A stretch of DNA of 64,000 nt from Subtercola lobariae (GCF_014640255.1 NZ_BMGP01000001.1:620001-684000), one strand, 5' to 3'; numbered from the stretch's first letter, positions 26,020 through 34,363 are shown. Notes: a model not told the origin generated them from the sequence alone. Numbers and translations are program-made.

Positions 26020-26634
26020 CCCGGCGACCCAAGGTTCGGCGACGTGCGCGAGCCACACCTCGTGCGGATTGAGCGAGCGGATGAGCCGCTGCCCCTCCGT
26101 GGCGGGCTCGTCTAACTCGCCGAACCACACTGCAGTGTCGCCGGCGATCACGACGGAACCATCGTCGGTCTCGACGACCACGATCTGCGAGCCGCGCGTG
26201 TGGCCGGGCGCCGGAAGCAGCCGAACCCCTGGCAGCGGTTCGAACTCACCGTCGACTTCGACATAGTACACCCCCGCAGCATCCACCCATTCGCGAATCG
26301 TGTAGTCGTCTTGCGTGCGCGCATCTTCCAACTCCTGGCGTTGCACGTAAATCGGCCTCCCGGCGAACAAGTGGTTGCCGCCGCAGTGGTCGAAGTGAAG
26401 ATGGGTGTTGACGACCGCAGTGATGCTGTCGAGCTCGATGCTGCGCTCGGTCAGCGGCTCAAAGCGAGGGTCCATGTCGGCAACCGCGGGGTGTAAATCG
26501 GTCATTCCGGTATCGACGAGCACGCGCCCGCCCGGGTGATCGATGATGTGCACATAGACGGGCATCTGCTCTTTTCCGGCGAGCAGAGTGGCGACGCGCA
26601 CCGGCGTCACGGTTACAGCACTTCGACGTGTCAT
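25996..26634 (-). CDS. MBL-fold hydrolase, N-acyl-homoserine-lactonase-like
   Basis: A 212-residue protein from ATG 26634. The zinc site is AVVNTHLHFDHCGGNHLFAG (HxHxDH), with a later LLPAPGHTRGSQIVVVETDD histidine, an IAGDTAVWFG aspartate and a WLAHVAEPWV histidine. The opening PVYVHIIDHPGGRVLVDTGM and overall length match quorum-quenching lactonases of the AhlD/AiiA group, although many relatives act on other esters or lactones. It stands alone next to two membrane protein genes on the same strand. Confidence 0.84.
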   Translation of the reverse strand: MTRRSAVTVTPVRVATLLAGKEQMPVYVHIIDHPGGRVLVDTGMTDLHPAVADMDPRFEPLTERSIELDSITAVVNTHLHFDHCGGNHLFAGRPIYVQRQELEDARTQDDYTIREWVDAAGVYYVEVDGEFEPLPGVRLLPAPGHTRGSQIVVVETDDGSVVIAGDTAVWFGELDEPATEGQRLIRSLNPHEVWLAHVAEPWVAGSPGGNTA

Positions 26635-26644
26635 AACGAGCAGG

Positions 26645-26968
26645 CTACGCCGAACGGGGCCCAGGAGCATCGCCGTTTCCCCCCGCGGTCTCATCGGCCG
26701 CCCCGTCAATCCTCGCGTATCCGTATCGCTCGAGATAGACCATCACAATCGCGGCCCCGATCAATGCCGCCCCAAGCGGAGGCAACACGCTCGCCGCCGC
26801 ACTCAGAACTACTTCGACGGCAGCGTGAACGCCTTGACCTTCATCCGTCGCACCGCTGACGAACATCCAGTCGATCACCATCGGCGTTACTATCACCAGC
26901 AGCGACCCTCCCACGGCGATTGCGATGCCCCACCACAATACAAGCCTCGGCCTCAATAGTGTGTTCAC
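26645..26968 (-). CDS. Hypothetical two-helix membrane protein
   Basis: A 107-residue protein read from GTG 26968, which overlaps the TGA of the SdpI-like gene by four bases (GTGA), indicating coupled translation. Two hydrophobic segments are visible: LVLWWGIAIAVGGSLLVIVT near the N-terminus and SVLPPLGAALIGAAIVMVYL near the C-terminus, followed by a Gly/Ala/Asp-rich tail. No family was recognised. Confidence 0.6.
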   Translation of the reverse strand: MNTLLRPRLVLWWGIAIAVGGSLLVIVTPMVIDWMFVSGATDEGQGVHAAVEVVLSAAASVLPPLGAALIGAAIVMVYLERYGYARIDGAADETAGGNGDAPGPRSA

Positions 26969-27324
26969 TTCGTACCACCCGAATTCGAATCGATCGCGCG
27001 GCTCGCGCCCCGCCAGGCCGCAACGACCGACCCTGCGAGACTGAGCACGAAGAGCACAATGCACGGGATGCCGCCGACCACCGAGAACTGAGCGACGACG
27101 CAGGCGACCGCCGTGAGCACAGACCCGATCCACAAGGGTGCCGCAGCGGCTCGGTGACCAGCCGACCACCCAACTTCGCTGGCCAGAGTCGGCGGAATTC
27201 GGATGCCCACGAATCCGTTCCGCCTGATCCTGCCGCTCGCGGCCAACTGATTGACAACCGCCACTAGCAAGAGTGCGGCGGTCAGAATGTAGGCGACGAT
27301 ATTGGTTCCTGGCACGAAGTACAT
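26965..27324 (-). CDS. SdpI-family membrane protein
   Basis: A 119-residue protein with hydrophobic stretches at the N-terminus (NIVAYILTAALLLVAVVNQL) and C-terminus (IPCIVLFVLSLAGSVVAAWR) and the signature loop GFVGIRIPPTLASEVGWSAG followed by HRAAA. SdpI was described as an immunity/signal protein against the SdpC toxin in Bacillus, but actinobacterial members mostly lack SdpC and their role is unknown. The next gene overlaps it by four bases. Confidence 0.8.
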   Translation of the reverse strand: MYFVPGTNIVAYILTAALLLVAVVNQLAASGRIRRNGFVGIRIPPTLASEVGWSAGHRAAAAPLWIGSVLTAVACVVAQFSVVGGIPCIVLFVLSLAGSVVAAWRGASRAIDSNSGGTK

Positions 27325-27409
27325 CGTTCGACACTATCGCTTAACTGATGATAGCTCGATTATCTCTGCTTGGCGGGCGGGGCTGGCGGAAGGTGGGAGA
27401 GGAACGTGG

Positions 27410-28162
27410 TTACTTGTTTCCGGCGTCATCGGAGACTGAGGCGCGTCGTGTGCGGATGAGAAACTCGTTGATTCGTGCGCGGTCTGCGTTTTCTGGGAGC
27501 ACGCTCGCCGCGTCGTTGAAGAGGGTCGCTTGACGTTCGAATTCGGTGGTGATCTGCTCGATCGTCATTTCGGGTAGCTGATGAAAGAACCAGTCACGGT
27601 TTCGAACCTGAATGGTGAGCACCCCGGTGGTGTAGAGACCGTACCCCTGCTCGATGAGCCGGAACATGTGTCGGGCGTTTTTACGGACCCGGCCAGCTCC
27701 GCCTGCCGAAAATTTTTCGTAGTCGTTACCTTTCAGTTTCGTGAACTGGGCGTTAGCGTAACCGAGGTACGAGTCCCGAACGTACCGGGCAGACAGGAAT
27801 GCGCTTCGGAGGCTCACGAGTTCATCACCGACCGGCGTCGACACTTCGAAGGTTGGTAGCCAAAGCAGTTCGTATGCGGTTGGGTTTGTTTTCAGGGCGA
27901 GGCGAACGTATTTGCCGAGCTCATGCATTTGAACATCGGATAGTTCATGCTCGACGACGGACTGCTCAGGTTGATCTAAGCCGAGGAGCTCGCTGCCCGT
28001 GAATTGGTAAACACCGAGCCGGTCTTGGTCGCTATTCGCGGTTGCGAGATCGTAGGCGGTCGAACCAACAATTCCTCCCAGGATGGGTGTGCGGGGGTAC
28101 GCGAAGCCGTTCACGAAATGCTTTCTTCCTCTACTGTTACGCGCTCTCAAAAATGATTTCAT
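27410..28162 (-). CDS. RlaP/YcgL-like polymerase-beta-type nucleotidyltransferase
   Basis: About 250 residues. The start is uncertain: ATG 28162 or GTG 28114, which lies nearer the conserved core. The active-site motif is GGIVGSTAYDLATANSDQDR then LGVYQF (G-S-x-A-Y with the S-D-x-D metal ligands). The middle segment YELLWLPTFEVSTPVGDELV and the helical C-terminus follow the predicted nucleotidyltransferase family PF10127, some members of which (RlaP) accompany RNA ligases and repair RNA ends. It lies 34 bp downstream of a CCA-adding-like gene, so both may act on RNA 3' ends. Confidence 0.75.
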   Translation of the reverse strand: MKSFLRARNSRGRKHFVNGFAYPRTPILGGIVGSTAYDLATANSDQDRLGVYQFTGSELLGLDQPEQSVVEHELSDVQMHELGKYVRLALKTNPTAYELLWLPTFEVSTPVGDELVSLRSAFLSARYVRDSYLGYANAQFTKLKGNDYEKFSAGGAGRVRKNARHMFRLIEQGYGLYTTGVLTIQVRNRDWFFHQLPEMTIEQITTEFERQATLFNDAASVLPENADRARINEFLIRTRRASVSDDAGNK

Positions 28163-28196
28163 AGTGCATGTGCGCGGCGGGCTAACTGCCGGCCGG

Positions 28197-29474
28197 TCAT
28201 CGTTGGAGGTGGTTCTCCGCCCAGGTGATCGCACCATTTGCGTCTTCGAAATCGCCGTTGTCCTGGGCTTCGAGTGCTTTCGCGAGGACTGCCTTGAAGG
28301 CCGGCCCGGGCTTGAGGCCCAGCTGAATCAGATGATGGCCGGTCAGGAGGCCTTTCCTGGGGGTGTCGCCAACTTCCGTTGTCGTTGCGACTTCGAGCCA
28401 GGCGGCGGTGGGGCTGGGCTTCGAGCTGATTCCTCGGCCGCCGCAGTCGGCGTCAACGACCCGAGCCCAGTCGTAGATCGTCGGGCCTGTGCCGGTTGGG
28501 TTCAGCCGACGGAGGAGCCGTCGAACTTGCGACCTGCTGGGCCGGCCTATTCCGACGTGGTACATGTGCTCGCGAACGATTGGGATGATCTTGTTGATTA
28601 GTTGTGCGGGTGCTCCGATCCTGTGAAGGAACGATGTTGCGGGCACCGCTCCCGCGAACGCGTGACCCCTATTGGTGATCCTTCCATCATTCTCTGTGTG
28701 GCTGTGGGTGACTTTGCCGAAGTCGTGGACAAGAGCGCCGAGAACGGCGATTTCCCGGTCCTCGGCAGGTAGGTGCTCGAATTCGGCCTTGTGGGCGGCC
28801 TGTTCTGCTGCGAGTGCGGAGTGAACCCACACGTCACCTTCTGCATGCCAGTTAGGGTCCTGTTTCACTCCTCGGAGGGCGCCGAGTTCCGGAAAAAGGT
28901 CAACAGCGCCGGTGTCGTCGAGTGCTTGAAACGCTGCAACCCAGTGTGTGCCGGTGCGGGCAAGTTTCCGCCATTCACCCCAGATCCTCTCGACCGATAT
29001 GACGTTGGGGGCAGGGAGCAGAGAAGCTGCAATTTTGCGGCAGAGCACGGCGGTTTCCGGCGCAACGCTGAATCCGAACCGTCCCGCGAATTGAACCGCG
29101 CGAAGCACCCGGAGGGGGTCGTCGGTGAATGCGTCTGAGGTGTGCCGGATTACCTTCTTTTCGAGGTCTGCTGTGCCGTTGAAAGGGTCGATGAGCTCGC
29201 CCGTGCTCGGGTCGTAACCGAGGGCGTTGATCGTGAAGTCTCGTCGGCTGAACGCGTCGACGATACTGAGGCTCGGACTGCGTGGAAAGGAAATGTCGAA
29301 GTCTTGCCCATCGACGCGGGACGCGAGAACACCGAAGAAGGCCCCACGTTCGTCGACGTGACCGATTGAGCGAAGTTCGGTGATAACACGAGCCTTGTCG
29401 GTGGTGTCGTGGATCTCAATGTCAATGTCCTTCGGTCGTAGGCCCAGGATCGCGTCACGGACCGCACCACCCAC
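28197..29474 (-). CDS. CCA tRNA nucleotidyltransferase-like protein with HD domain
   Basis: The head domain shows GGAVRDAILGLRPKDIDIEI (motif A with D-x-D) and RRDFTINALGYDPSTGELID, followed by the neck DPLRVLRAVQFAGRFGFSVA. An HD phosphohydrolase domain (VLGALVHDFGKVTHSHTEND) lies near residue 230. This is the multidomain class II CCA-adding layout of about 410 residues. Homology extends about 100 bases upstream of GTG 29474 (encoding LISLTPAAAAVLNSIRTAGG then RPLIV), but that part contains no ATG, GTG or TTG before an in-frame stop. An ATG at 29587 sits in another frame, so the 5' end may be frameshifted or use a rare start. Confidence 0.78.
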   Translation of the reverse strand: MGGAVRDAILGLRPKDIDIEIHDTTDKARVITELRSIGHVDERGAFFGVLASRVDGQDFDISFPRSPSLSIVDAFSRRDFTINALGYDPSTGELIDPFNGTADLEKKVIRHTSDAFTDDPLRVLRAVQFAGRFGFSVAPETAVLCRKIAASLLPAPNVISVERIWGEWRKLARTGTHWVAAFQALDDTGAVDLFPELGALRGVKQDPNWHAEGDVWVHSALAAEQAAHKAEFEHLPAEDREIAVLGALVHDFGKVTHSHTENDGRITNRGHAFAGAVPATSFLHRIGAPAQLINKIIPIVREHMYHVGIGRPSRSQVRRLLRRLNPTGTGPTIYDWARVVDADCGGRGISSKPSPTAAWLEVATTTEVGDTPRKGLLTGHHLIQLGLKPGPAFKAVLAKALEAQDNGDFEDANGAITWAENHLQR

Positions 29475-29775
29475 GATCAGAGGCCGCCCGCCAGCGGTGC
29501 GTATGGAGTTGAGGACGGCAGCCGCAGCAGGTGTCAGCGAAATGAGGTCCGGGCGGAAGGTGGGTGATTCAGCGATGGAGTCCTCATTTGGTCAGTGGGA
29601 CAGGCTACATCCGATTGCCCGCATGGGGATAACGGATGCTCGTCGCGGGTAGTGCGCTGGGTACCTCGACCTGAAGAAAACAATAGTGAGGTATCTCATA
29701 TGTAATTTTGAGGTCGATCGGCGCTTCGCGTAGCTCGGGAAAGACTTCTGTACTACAATATTGAAATGAGTTGAA

Positions 29776-30024
29776 GTGTCGATCAGGTGGACTCCGAGCG
29801 CAGCGAAACACGGAGTCAACCAGGCCGATGCCTTGAACGCGATTGAGCTCCACGTTTACTGGCTGAGGGCGTTCGATGAGCCGAGATTTGAGGGCGGGTT
29901 GCGGCCTGATTTGTGGATCGGGCCGAATCGAAGTCGCACGCAGCTGATCGAAGTGTTGGCAGAGGTGACGCCACCGGCCGACCTGTTGATTTTTCATGTC
30001 ATGGAGGCCAGACGCAAATGTTAG
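29776..30024 (+). CDS. BrnT-like toxin, module 1
   Basis: An 82-residue protein from GTG 29776. The N-terminal pattern IRWTPSAAKHGVNQADALNA and the C-terminal LIEVLAEVTPPADLLIFHVM then EARRK have the layout of BrnT-like ribonuclease toxins of the RelE fold: a KHG helix start, central strands, and a terminal F-H-V-M strand followed by basic residues. A ribbon-helix-helix gene follows 21 bases later, as in BrnTA pairs, but here the toxin comes first and a Nudix gene is third. The toxins of modules 2 and 3 share only this skeleton. Confidence 0.7.
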   Translation: MSIRWTPSAAKHGVNQADALNAIELHVYWLRAFDEPRFEGGLRPDLWIGPNRSRTQLIEVLAEVTPPADLLIFHVMEARRKC

Positions 30025-30045
30025 ACCTAGCAGAGGGGCATGTTG

Positions 30046-30387
30046 ATGAGCACGACTGAGAACGAGAACAAGCGCGGCGAAAAACTCAGCGAGTGGGCTG
30101 AGACGCTCGACCACATTTCCTCCGACGCGATCGTCGTGCGTGGAAACGGCAAAGACTCCGGCCGAGCGCTCCTTGAAGCAGCTCTCGGTTCAGCCGAAGC
30201 TGTTGACAAAGCAATCGGTCGCCCGAATCTCAGCGGTGTCTCCGGTAGGGGAGAATCCCCTGTTCGCCAGGTACGCCTCCCGCGCGCCCTCGATCAAGCC
30301 CTCGTTGAGCGCGCAGCATCTGAACATCGCAAGCCCAGCGAAATCGTAAGGGAGGCACTCACCGCCTACCTCGGCAAAGCATCTTGA
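30046..30387 (+). CDS. Ribbon-helix-helix antitoxin, module 1
   Basis: A 113-residue protein from ATG 30046 (ATG 30040 is too close to the AGAGGGG ribosome site). The C-terminal ribbon-helix-helix is clear: PVRQVRLPRALDQALVERAA followed by SEHRKPSEIVREALTAYLGK. The N-terminal part (LSEWAETLDHISSDAIVVRG, then DSGRALLEAA) probably folds onto the toxin. As in other type II pairs it should both neutralise the upstream protein and repress the promoter. A Nudix gene starts 22 bases downstream. Confidence 0.8.
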   Translation: MSTTENENKRGEKLSEWAETLDHISSDAIVVRGNGKDSGRALLEAALGSAEAVDKAIGRPNLSGVSGRGESPVRQVRLPRALDQALVERAASEHRKPSEIVREALTAYLGKAS

Positions 30388-30409
30388 CCGCCGACCAGGA
30401 GAGGAACGC

Positions 30410-30811
30410 GTGCTAGTTGTAGGCGCGGTTGTCACCTGCGCCGGGAAAGTTCTGTGCTGCCGCAGAGCCCCAGGCAAAGCCTCAGCTGGCCTGTGGGAGT
30501 TCCCTGGCGGCAAAGTCGAAGCCGACGAAACGCCTGAGCAAGCTCTGGCCCGCGAGATCCAAGAAGAACTGGGCGTCCCGATCCTGGTCGGCGACCTGGT
30601 CCTCCGAGCGACCACCTCGGTAAGCGGCCGCGAGTTTGATCTCTCCTGCTACTGGGCGACTCTCCAAAAGAACGCGCCAGCGGCGAGCACCGACCACGAT
30701 GAGATGGTCTGGCTACCTATCGCCGACCTGATGTCGCTCGATTTGGCCAAACCAGACCTCCCCGCAGTCTCGCGTCTCATCGCTCAAGAGCTGGCAGAGA
30801 CGTCGGACTGA
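30410..30811 (+). CDS. Nudix hydrolase (MutT-like), module 1
   Basis: A 133-residue protein from GTG 30410 with AGGAGAGG nearby. The complete Nudix box is GGKVEADETPEQALAREIQE followed by ELGV, and the N-terminal strand (LVVGAVVTCAGKVLCCRRAP) is typical of 8-oxo-dGTP diphosphatase MutT. MutT homologues remove oxidised nucleotides, but other Nudix enzymes cleave nucleotide sugars or alarmones, so the substrate is open. Two further copies at 36667 and 42164 also directly follow a toxin-antitoxin pair. Confidence 0.85.
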   Translation: MLVVGAVVTCAGKVLCCRRAPGKASAGLWEFPGGKVEADETPEQALAREIQEELGVPILVGDLVLRATTSVSGREFDLSCYWATLQKNAPAASTDHDEMVWLPIADLMSLDLAKPDLPAVSRLIAQELAETSD

Positions 30812-30930
30812 CGGACGTAAATCCATCTCCGTCCCTGACCCAAATGGTGGCGCCCGGAGTCGCACAGAGCTCGCAGTCTGCTCGTTTTAACCCACACTAC
30901 CGAGGCGAATGGATGCCCAGATCCGAGTCG
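30812..30930 (-). pseudogene. Remnants: 3' end of a PD-(D/E)XK nuclease joined to an SSB-like piece
   Basis: Read on the minus strand, 30812-30868 encodes the tail (ELCATPGATIWVRDGDGF) of the nuclease seen more fully at 37085-37471. From about 30873 the sequence switches to the 5' piece of the SSB-like repeat (CAGTCTGCTCGTT and the junction GAGGCGAATGGATGCCCAG at 30903-30921). The join of two broken genes here marks a recombination point. Confidence 0.65.
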
Positions 30931-31065
30931 CTCGCAAGACGCTGTCGGGTCGTGTCAAACTCTGCGGTCTGACCTTCAGGCCGGTTCGACTAAAGCGAGC
31001 ATTGATCAATTATTGCTAAACTCTAGTCATGCGAAATTCGTCAGCACAACCAGGCCTTCGACAGC

Positions 31066-31082
31066 GTACAATTTTACGTACA
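31066..31082. promoter_or_regulatory. Candidate YefM operator
   Basis: Two GTACA units (31066-31070 and 31078-31082), each with a palindromic GTAC core and spaced one helical turn apart, lie just before the ribosome site AAGGAGG of the antitoxin gene. YefM proteins are known to bind TGTACA-type palindromes. Confidence 0.55.
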
Positions 31083-31094
31083 AGGAGGTTTGCC

Positions 31095-31346
31095 ATGCGA
31101 ACCATGTCTTACTCGGAGTCACGAGCGCACTACGCCGAAACGCTCTCGGCGGTTGTCGACGACCGTGAAGAGGTTGTCATCACCCGTGCAGGGCACGAGC
31201 CTGTCGTGATCGTCTCGCTCGCCGAGTACGAATCTCTCAAAGAAACTGCGTACCTCCTTCGCAATCCCGCGAACGCGCGTCGCCTTCTCGGCGCAATCGA
31301 TCGACTTGAGAGTGGCCGGGGTACCGAACGGGATCTCATCGAGTGA
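31095..31346 (+). CDS. yefM: YefM/Phd-family antitoxin
   Basis: An 83-residue protein from ATG 31095 with AAGGAGG six bases upstream. It begins MRTMSYSESRAHYAETLSAV, the typical Phd/YefM DNA-binding domain, followed by EEVVITRAGHEPVVIVSLAE, and ends in an extended toxin-binding tail (RLLGAIDRLESGRG). It overlaps the YoeB gene by four bases (GTGA), as in other yefM-yoeB operons. Confidence 0.9.
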   Translation: MRTMSYSESRAHYAETLSAVVDDREEVVITRAGHEPVVIVSLAEYESLKETAYLLRNPANARRLLGAIDRLESGRGTERDLIE

Positions 31347-31603
31347 AGTTCGTCTGGGACGAAGATGCGTGGGCAGACTACGAGTGGTGGCAGGTTCAAG
31401 ATCGCAGGCTCGTCAAACGGATAAATACGCTTCTCCACGACATTTCCCGCAACGGAAACGAAGGCATCGGGAAGCCTGAGCCTCTGAAGCACGGGTTTCA
31501 GGGCTATTGGTCACGTCGTATTACGGATGAACATCGACTTGTGTATCGAGTCGAAGGCGACGAACTCCGAATTGCTGGATGCCGCTACCACTACGGTTCG
31601 TGA
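31343..31603 (+). CDS. yoeB: YoeB-family mRNA interferase toxin
   Basis: An 86-residue protein starting at GTG 31343. It follows the YoeB pattern: FVWDEDAWADYEWWQVQDRR, GIGKPEPLKHGFQGYWSRRI, TDEHRLVYRV and the C-terminal CRYHYGS. The catalytic residues of YoeB (Glu in KPEPLK, Arg in SRRI, and the terminal His-Tyr) are all present, so it should be an active ribosome-dependent RNase held in check by YefM. Confidence 0.92.
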   Translation: MKFVWDEDAWADYEWWQVQDRRLVKRINTLLHDISRNGNEGIGKPEPLKHGFQGYWSRRITDEHRLVYRVEGDELRIAGCRYHYGS

Positions 31604-31646
31604 CTGGGACTTCAAAGCCAAGAAAATGCGAGCACGCACCCGCCAA

Positions 31647-32786
31647 TCACAAACCCGAAATGCGACCGTCTATCGTCAGGGGCTCGGGTCGAGGCTGATT
31701 GACGTGTGGTTGCCGCGGCGTCCACGAAATGCGCAGCCTCCGAACTCTTTGATGCGCTGGCCCGAGTGCAAACGAATCGACGGTCGCTGCCGATCCGGTG
31801 CCTAGGAGATGCTCGGTGATCAGGAGACGGGCGACTGGTCGCAATACTGAGTCGTCTAGGCCCATTGTGCGTATCGGCTCTAACGGATCCGTTGGGCGCG
31901 TGCCCCAAGAGGCGTCTCCAAGAGTGGAGGTTCCAAACAGCCCATCCACGAGTGCGCGTCGCGCAATCTCGTCGGCAGAAATGCCGCTCATCGACGCACG
32001 CATCGTTGGCGAGCTAGATTGATCGCCTCGAAGCTGGAGCTGTTCCTCATGGATGATCGTTGTCGTCGTGCGCGTCGACAATCCTTCGAACCGCACAGCA
32101 CGCGCGTCTGTGAGGGACGCGAAAGCAATACTGCCAGCTCGCCCGTCGCGCATCCCCATTAGCTCGCTATGAATGGCGTTGCTGCGCACTGCGGCGCTGA
32201 TCCCGATCGCATTCCCATCGTTTGTGATCTCATGCGCCCGAAAGATAGTTGGACCCACGCGTACCCAAGGGGAGAGTTCGTCAGCAGCAAGCTCGGTGAG
32301 TCGGCGACGAACTCGTCGCCGAAGATCATCCGAATCGCTCCAACCGCTCGTTGTGTAGAGATTTTGAGCACCCTGGATGAGGTCACGTTGGGACCCGTCC
32401 ATCTGGCTCGAGTCTTGACTCGAAACGAACAGGCATAGACGAAGCCCTTGCCGTTCCGCTTCGAGAAATTCGGCATGCGTGGCTGAGTAACCGTCTTGCA
32501 TCCGAACGCCATATCGGGCGCCGAACAAGCCCACGTAGACGTCGGAACTTCGGACGCCCGAAAGGTAAGCCTCCTCGGCGGATATGTCCTGGGCTCCGAT
32601 GTCTTCGAACAATATTGGAATGGCTCCAACTGATTCGATTGCGTCGCGCACGGAAGCCCGTTCGTTGGGCATGTCGCGAATGAGACTAGATACAAACACG
32701 CGACGGCCGGCCGCCCAAGCGTGTAGCTGCGCTTCATCGACTGCAGGCGACGCGGAGCGTTGGTCGATCAACAAGGAGGTGGGCAT
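31647..32786 (-). CDS. DUF4062-domain protein, putative defence effector
   Basis: A 379-residue protein. Residues about 28-130 form a DUF4062 domain (RRVFVSSLIRDMPNERASVR, AYLSGVRSSDVYVGLFGARY, GYSATHAEFLEAERQGLRLC), a TIR/flavodoxin-like fold found at the N-terminus of many STAND NTPases and other conflict proteins. The remaining 240 residues are not recognised and contain no NTPase motif, so this is not a standard STAND protein. It lies 146 bp downstream of a 196-residue gene on the same strand and next to YefM/YoeB, consistent with a two-gene defence unit. The start at ATG 32786 is provisional. Confidence 0.75.
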   Translation of the reverse strand: MPTSLLIDQRSASPAVDEAQLHAWAAGRRVFVSSLIRDMPNERASVRDAIESVGAIPILFEDIGAQDISAEEAYLSGVRSSDVYVGLFGARYGVRMQDGYSATHAEFLEAERQGLRLCLFVSSQDSSQMDGSQRDLIQGAQNLYTTSGWSDSDDLRRRVRRRLTELAADELSPWVRVGPTIFRAHEITNDGNAIGISAAVRSNAIHSELMGMRDGRAGSIAFASLTDARAVRFEGLSTRTTTTIIHEEQLQLRGDQSSSPTMRASMSGISADEIARRALVDGLFGTSTLGDASWGTRPTDPLEPIRTMGLDDSVLRPVARLLITEHLLGTGSAATVDSFALGPAHQRVRRLRISWTPRQPHVNQPRPEPLTIDGRISGL

Positions 32787-32932
32787 GCCTCAAGTTGACC
32801 ACAACAGCATTGTGCGGGGCCGCAACACGATGGGCAAGTTTCGATCTCACCGTCTAGACGGTGTCTGCGATAAGGCAACTGCCGTATGCCGATGGCCCTC
32901 TGTCAAAGAACATGCATCGCCACAATTTTCAG

Positions 32933-33523
32933 CTAGGCGAGCGGGATGCCAATATCGTTTTCGAGCGAGGCGATCTTCTCGAGTTCTTCCTGGCGTCGCA
33001 GCACCGCGTTCCGCGCCTTGCTTTCGAATTCGACGGCCCACTTGGAAACATCGGTGTTCGCCCATCCGGCCTTTTCGGAAATTGCTGATTTGAATCGGCT
33101 GAGTTCGGTCGAAATTGACTGTGCAGTGAGCGTTGTCTCGCTGATGTGCAGATTGACATGTGTCCGCGTAACGTCAACGTCGAAGGGGAAGCCGCTTAGC
33201 GAGAAAGTACTTGCCCTGCAGTCCAGCAGGATTTCGTCACCCGAAAATGGAACATGGATCGTCACCTTCTGCCCTGGAATTTGAATCAGTTCGCCGAAGT
33301 CTCGCCGTTCGACTACCGCTTCACTGACAGGCCCGCGCGTGATGCCCTCCCAATTGAAGGTGAGTGGCTCGACCCTGGCACTTTCAACTACTTCCGCTAC
33401 CGCGACTTCGGGATGCTCACGTACCTTTTGAGGCTCAAGAGAATTCACCTTCGCTAGTTCGATCCGCTCATGGTTCTCAAGGGTGGCGCGCAGATCTCCG
33501 CGCGAAAACAGTCGGTCGCTCAC
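32933..33523 (-). CDS. Hypothetical protein, putative partner of the DUF4062 gene
   Basis: A 196-residue protein from GTG 33523 with GGAG nine bases upstream (TTG 33538 is an alternative). It begins SDRLFSRGDLRATLENHERI and contains TIHVPFSGDEILLDCRASTF, a strand-rich segment I associate with the N-terminal region of several larger defence proteins, then a helical end with RNAVLRRQEELEKIASLEND and IGIPLA before the stop. In those larger proteins an effector domain follows, whereas here the effector-like DUF4062 protein is encoded separately downstream. Function is inferred only from context. Confidence 0.6.
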   Translation of the reverse strand: MSDRLFSRGDLRATLENHERIELAKVNSLEPQKVREHPEVAVAEVVESARVEPLTFNWEGITRGPVSEAVVERRDFGELIQIPGQKVTIHVPFSGDEILLDCRASTFSLSGFPFDVDVTRTHVNLHISETTLTAQSISTELSRFKSAISEKAGWANTDVSKWAVEFESKARNAVLRRQEELEKIASLENDIGIPLA

Positions 33524-33702
33524 TTGACGCTTCTCCAATGCTCAATGGCAGACATTGCCAACTTGGAATCACGATATCGAAGACCCACGACACTGAATCT
33601 GATGCTGAAGACGACGGGTTCATCGGCTATTGCTCGTGGGTCGTGAATCAGTCGCGTGCCAACATGAACGTTCGCCCGAGCGACACCGCCCAACCCTCAT
33701 CG

Positions 33703-33975
33703 CCCCACCCGCAGAAACTTCGCAACCCCGCGCCGGAGGTGGAGCCGCTCGCTCTCCGCCCGCACCGACACCATCGCCGAGTCGCGCCCATCGTCAACCG
33801 GATACAACCGATGCACGCGCAGTTCCGCCGGGGCGGCCACATAGTCACCTTCAACCAGACTGTCGAGGACGTTAGGCGCCAGTTCCCCGTCACAAACAAC
33901 ATCCCACCACGGCACAGCCTGACCCTTCCTGTTCGGCGAAGTCAGCTCGCTCTCCACCACAAGACCGAGGCAAAT
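33703..33975 (-). repeat. SSB-like OB-fold gene remnant, copy S1
   Basis: On the minus strand this encodes PRASICLGLVVESELTSPNR, VPWWDVVCDGELAPNVLDSL, VEGDYVAAPAELRVHRLYPV and DDGRDSAMVSVRAE, which line up with the second half of single-stranded DNA-binding proteins. It is somewhat diverged (WWDVV, YVAAPAE) from copies S3 and S5. The 5' edge is the common junction (GAGGCAAATGGATGCCCG at 33965-33982); upstream of it the sequence is unrelated. It lacks the first beta strands of an SSB. Confidence 0.75.
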
Positions 33976-34060
33976 GGATGCCCGCGGTCGCCTCGCACGC
34001 GTGACGCCGTCTCGTGGTGGCGAGGCCAGCCTCGGCCGGTCGAGGCGGATCGCCACCCGC

Positions 34061-34363
34061 TTACGGCTGCCGATTCGGATCGGTTCCGCTGACTTGCAGC
34101 CAAATGTCGTCACCCGGTTGGGCACACGCGTAGAGGGTGTATTGCTCGTACTCGTCGGCGTGTGCGTCGACCCATCGCTGTGCCTCGTGCACATCCCGAA
34201 CTTCCGAGAGTTGCCATTCGAGGTACTGGTAGCCATAAGTGAAGGAATCGCCTTCAGCGGCGACCGGCCTGTTCCAAAACCGCGCCCGATATTCGGGGAA
34301 GGGTCGAATAGAAAGATGAGGGCCGGAGTCCTTCAGCTCATATTTCACTTTCACTCCAGGCAC
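34061..34363 (-). CDS. Hypothetical protein
   Basis: A 100-residue acidic, aromatic-rich protein from GTG 34363 (LSIRPFPEYRARFWNRPVAA, FTYGYQYLEWQLSEVRDVHE, ANQ-free tail). No motif or membrane segment was recognised. The base composition is that of the island. It lies between an SSB-like remnant and a secreted-protein gene. Confidence 0.5.
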   Translation of the reverse strand: MPGVKVKYELKDSGPHLSIRPFPEYRARFWNRPVAAEGDSFTYGYQYLEWQLSEVRDVHEAQRWVDAHADEYEQYTLYACAQPGDDIWLQVSGTDPNRQP

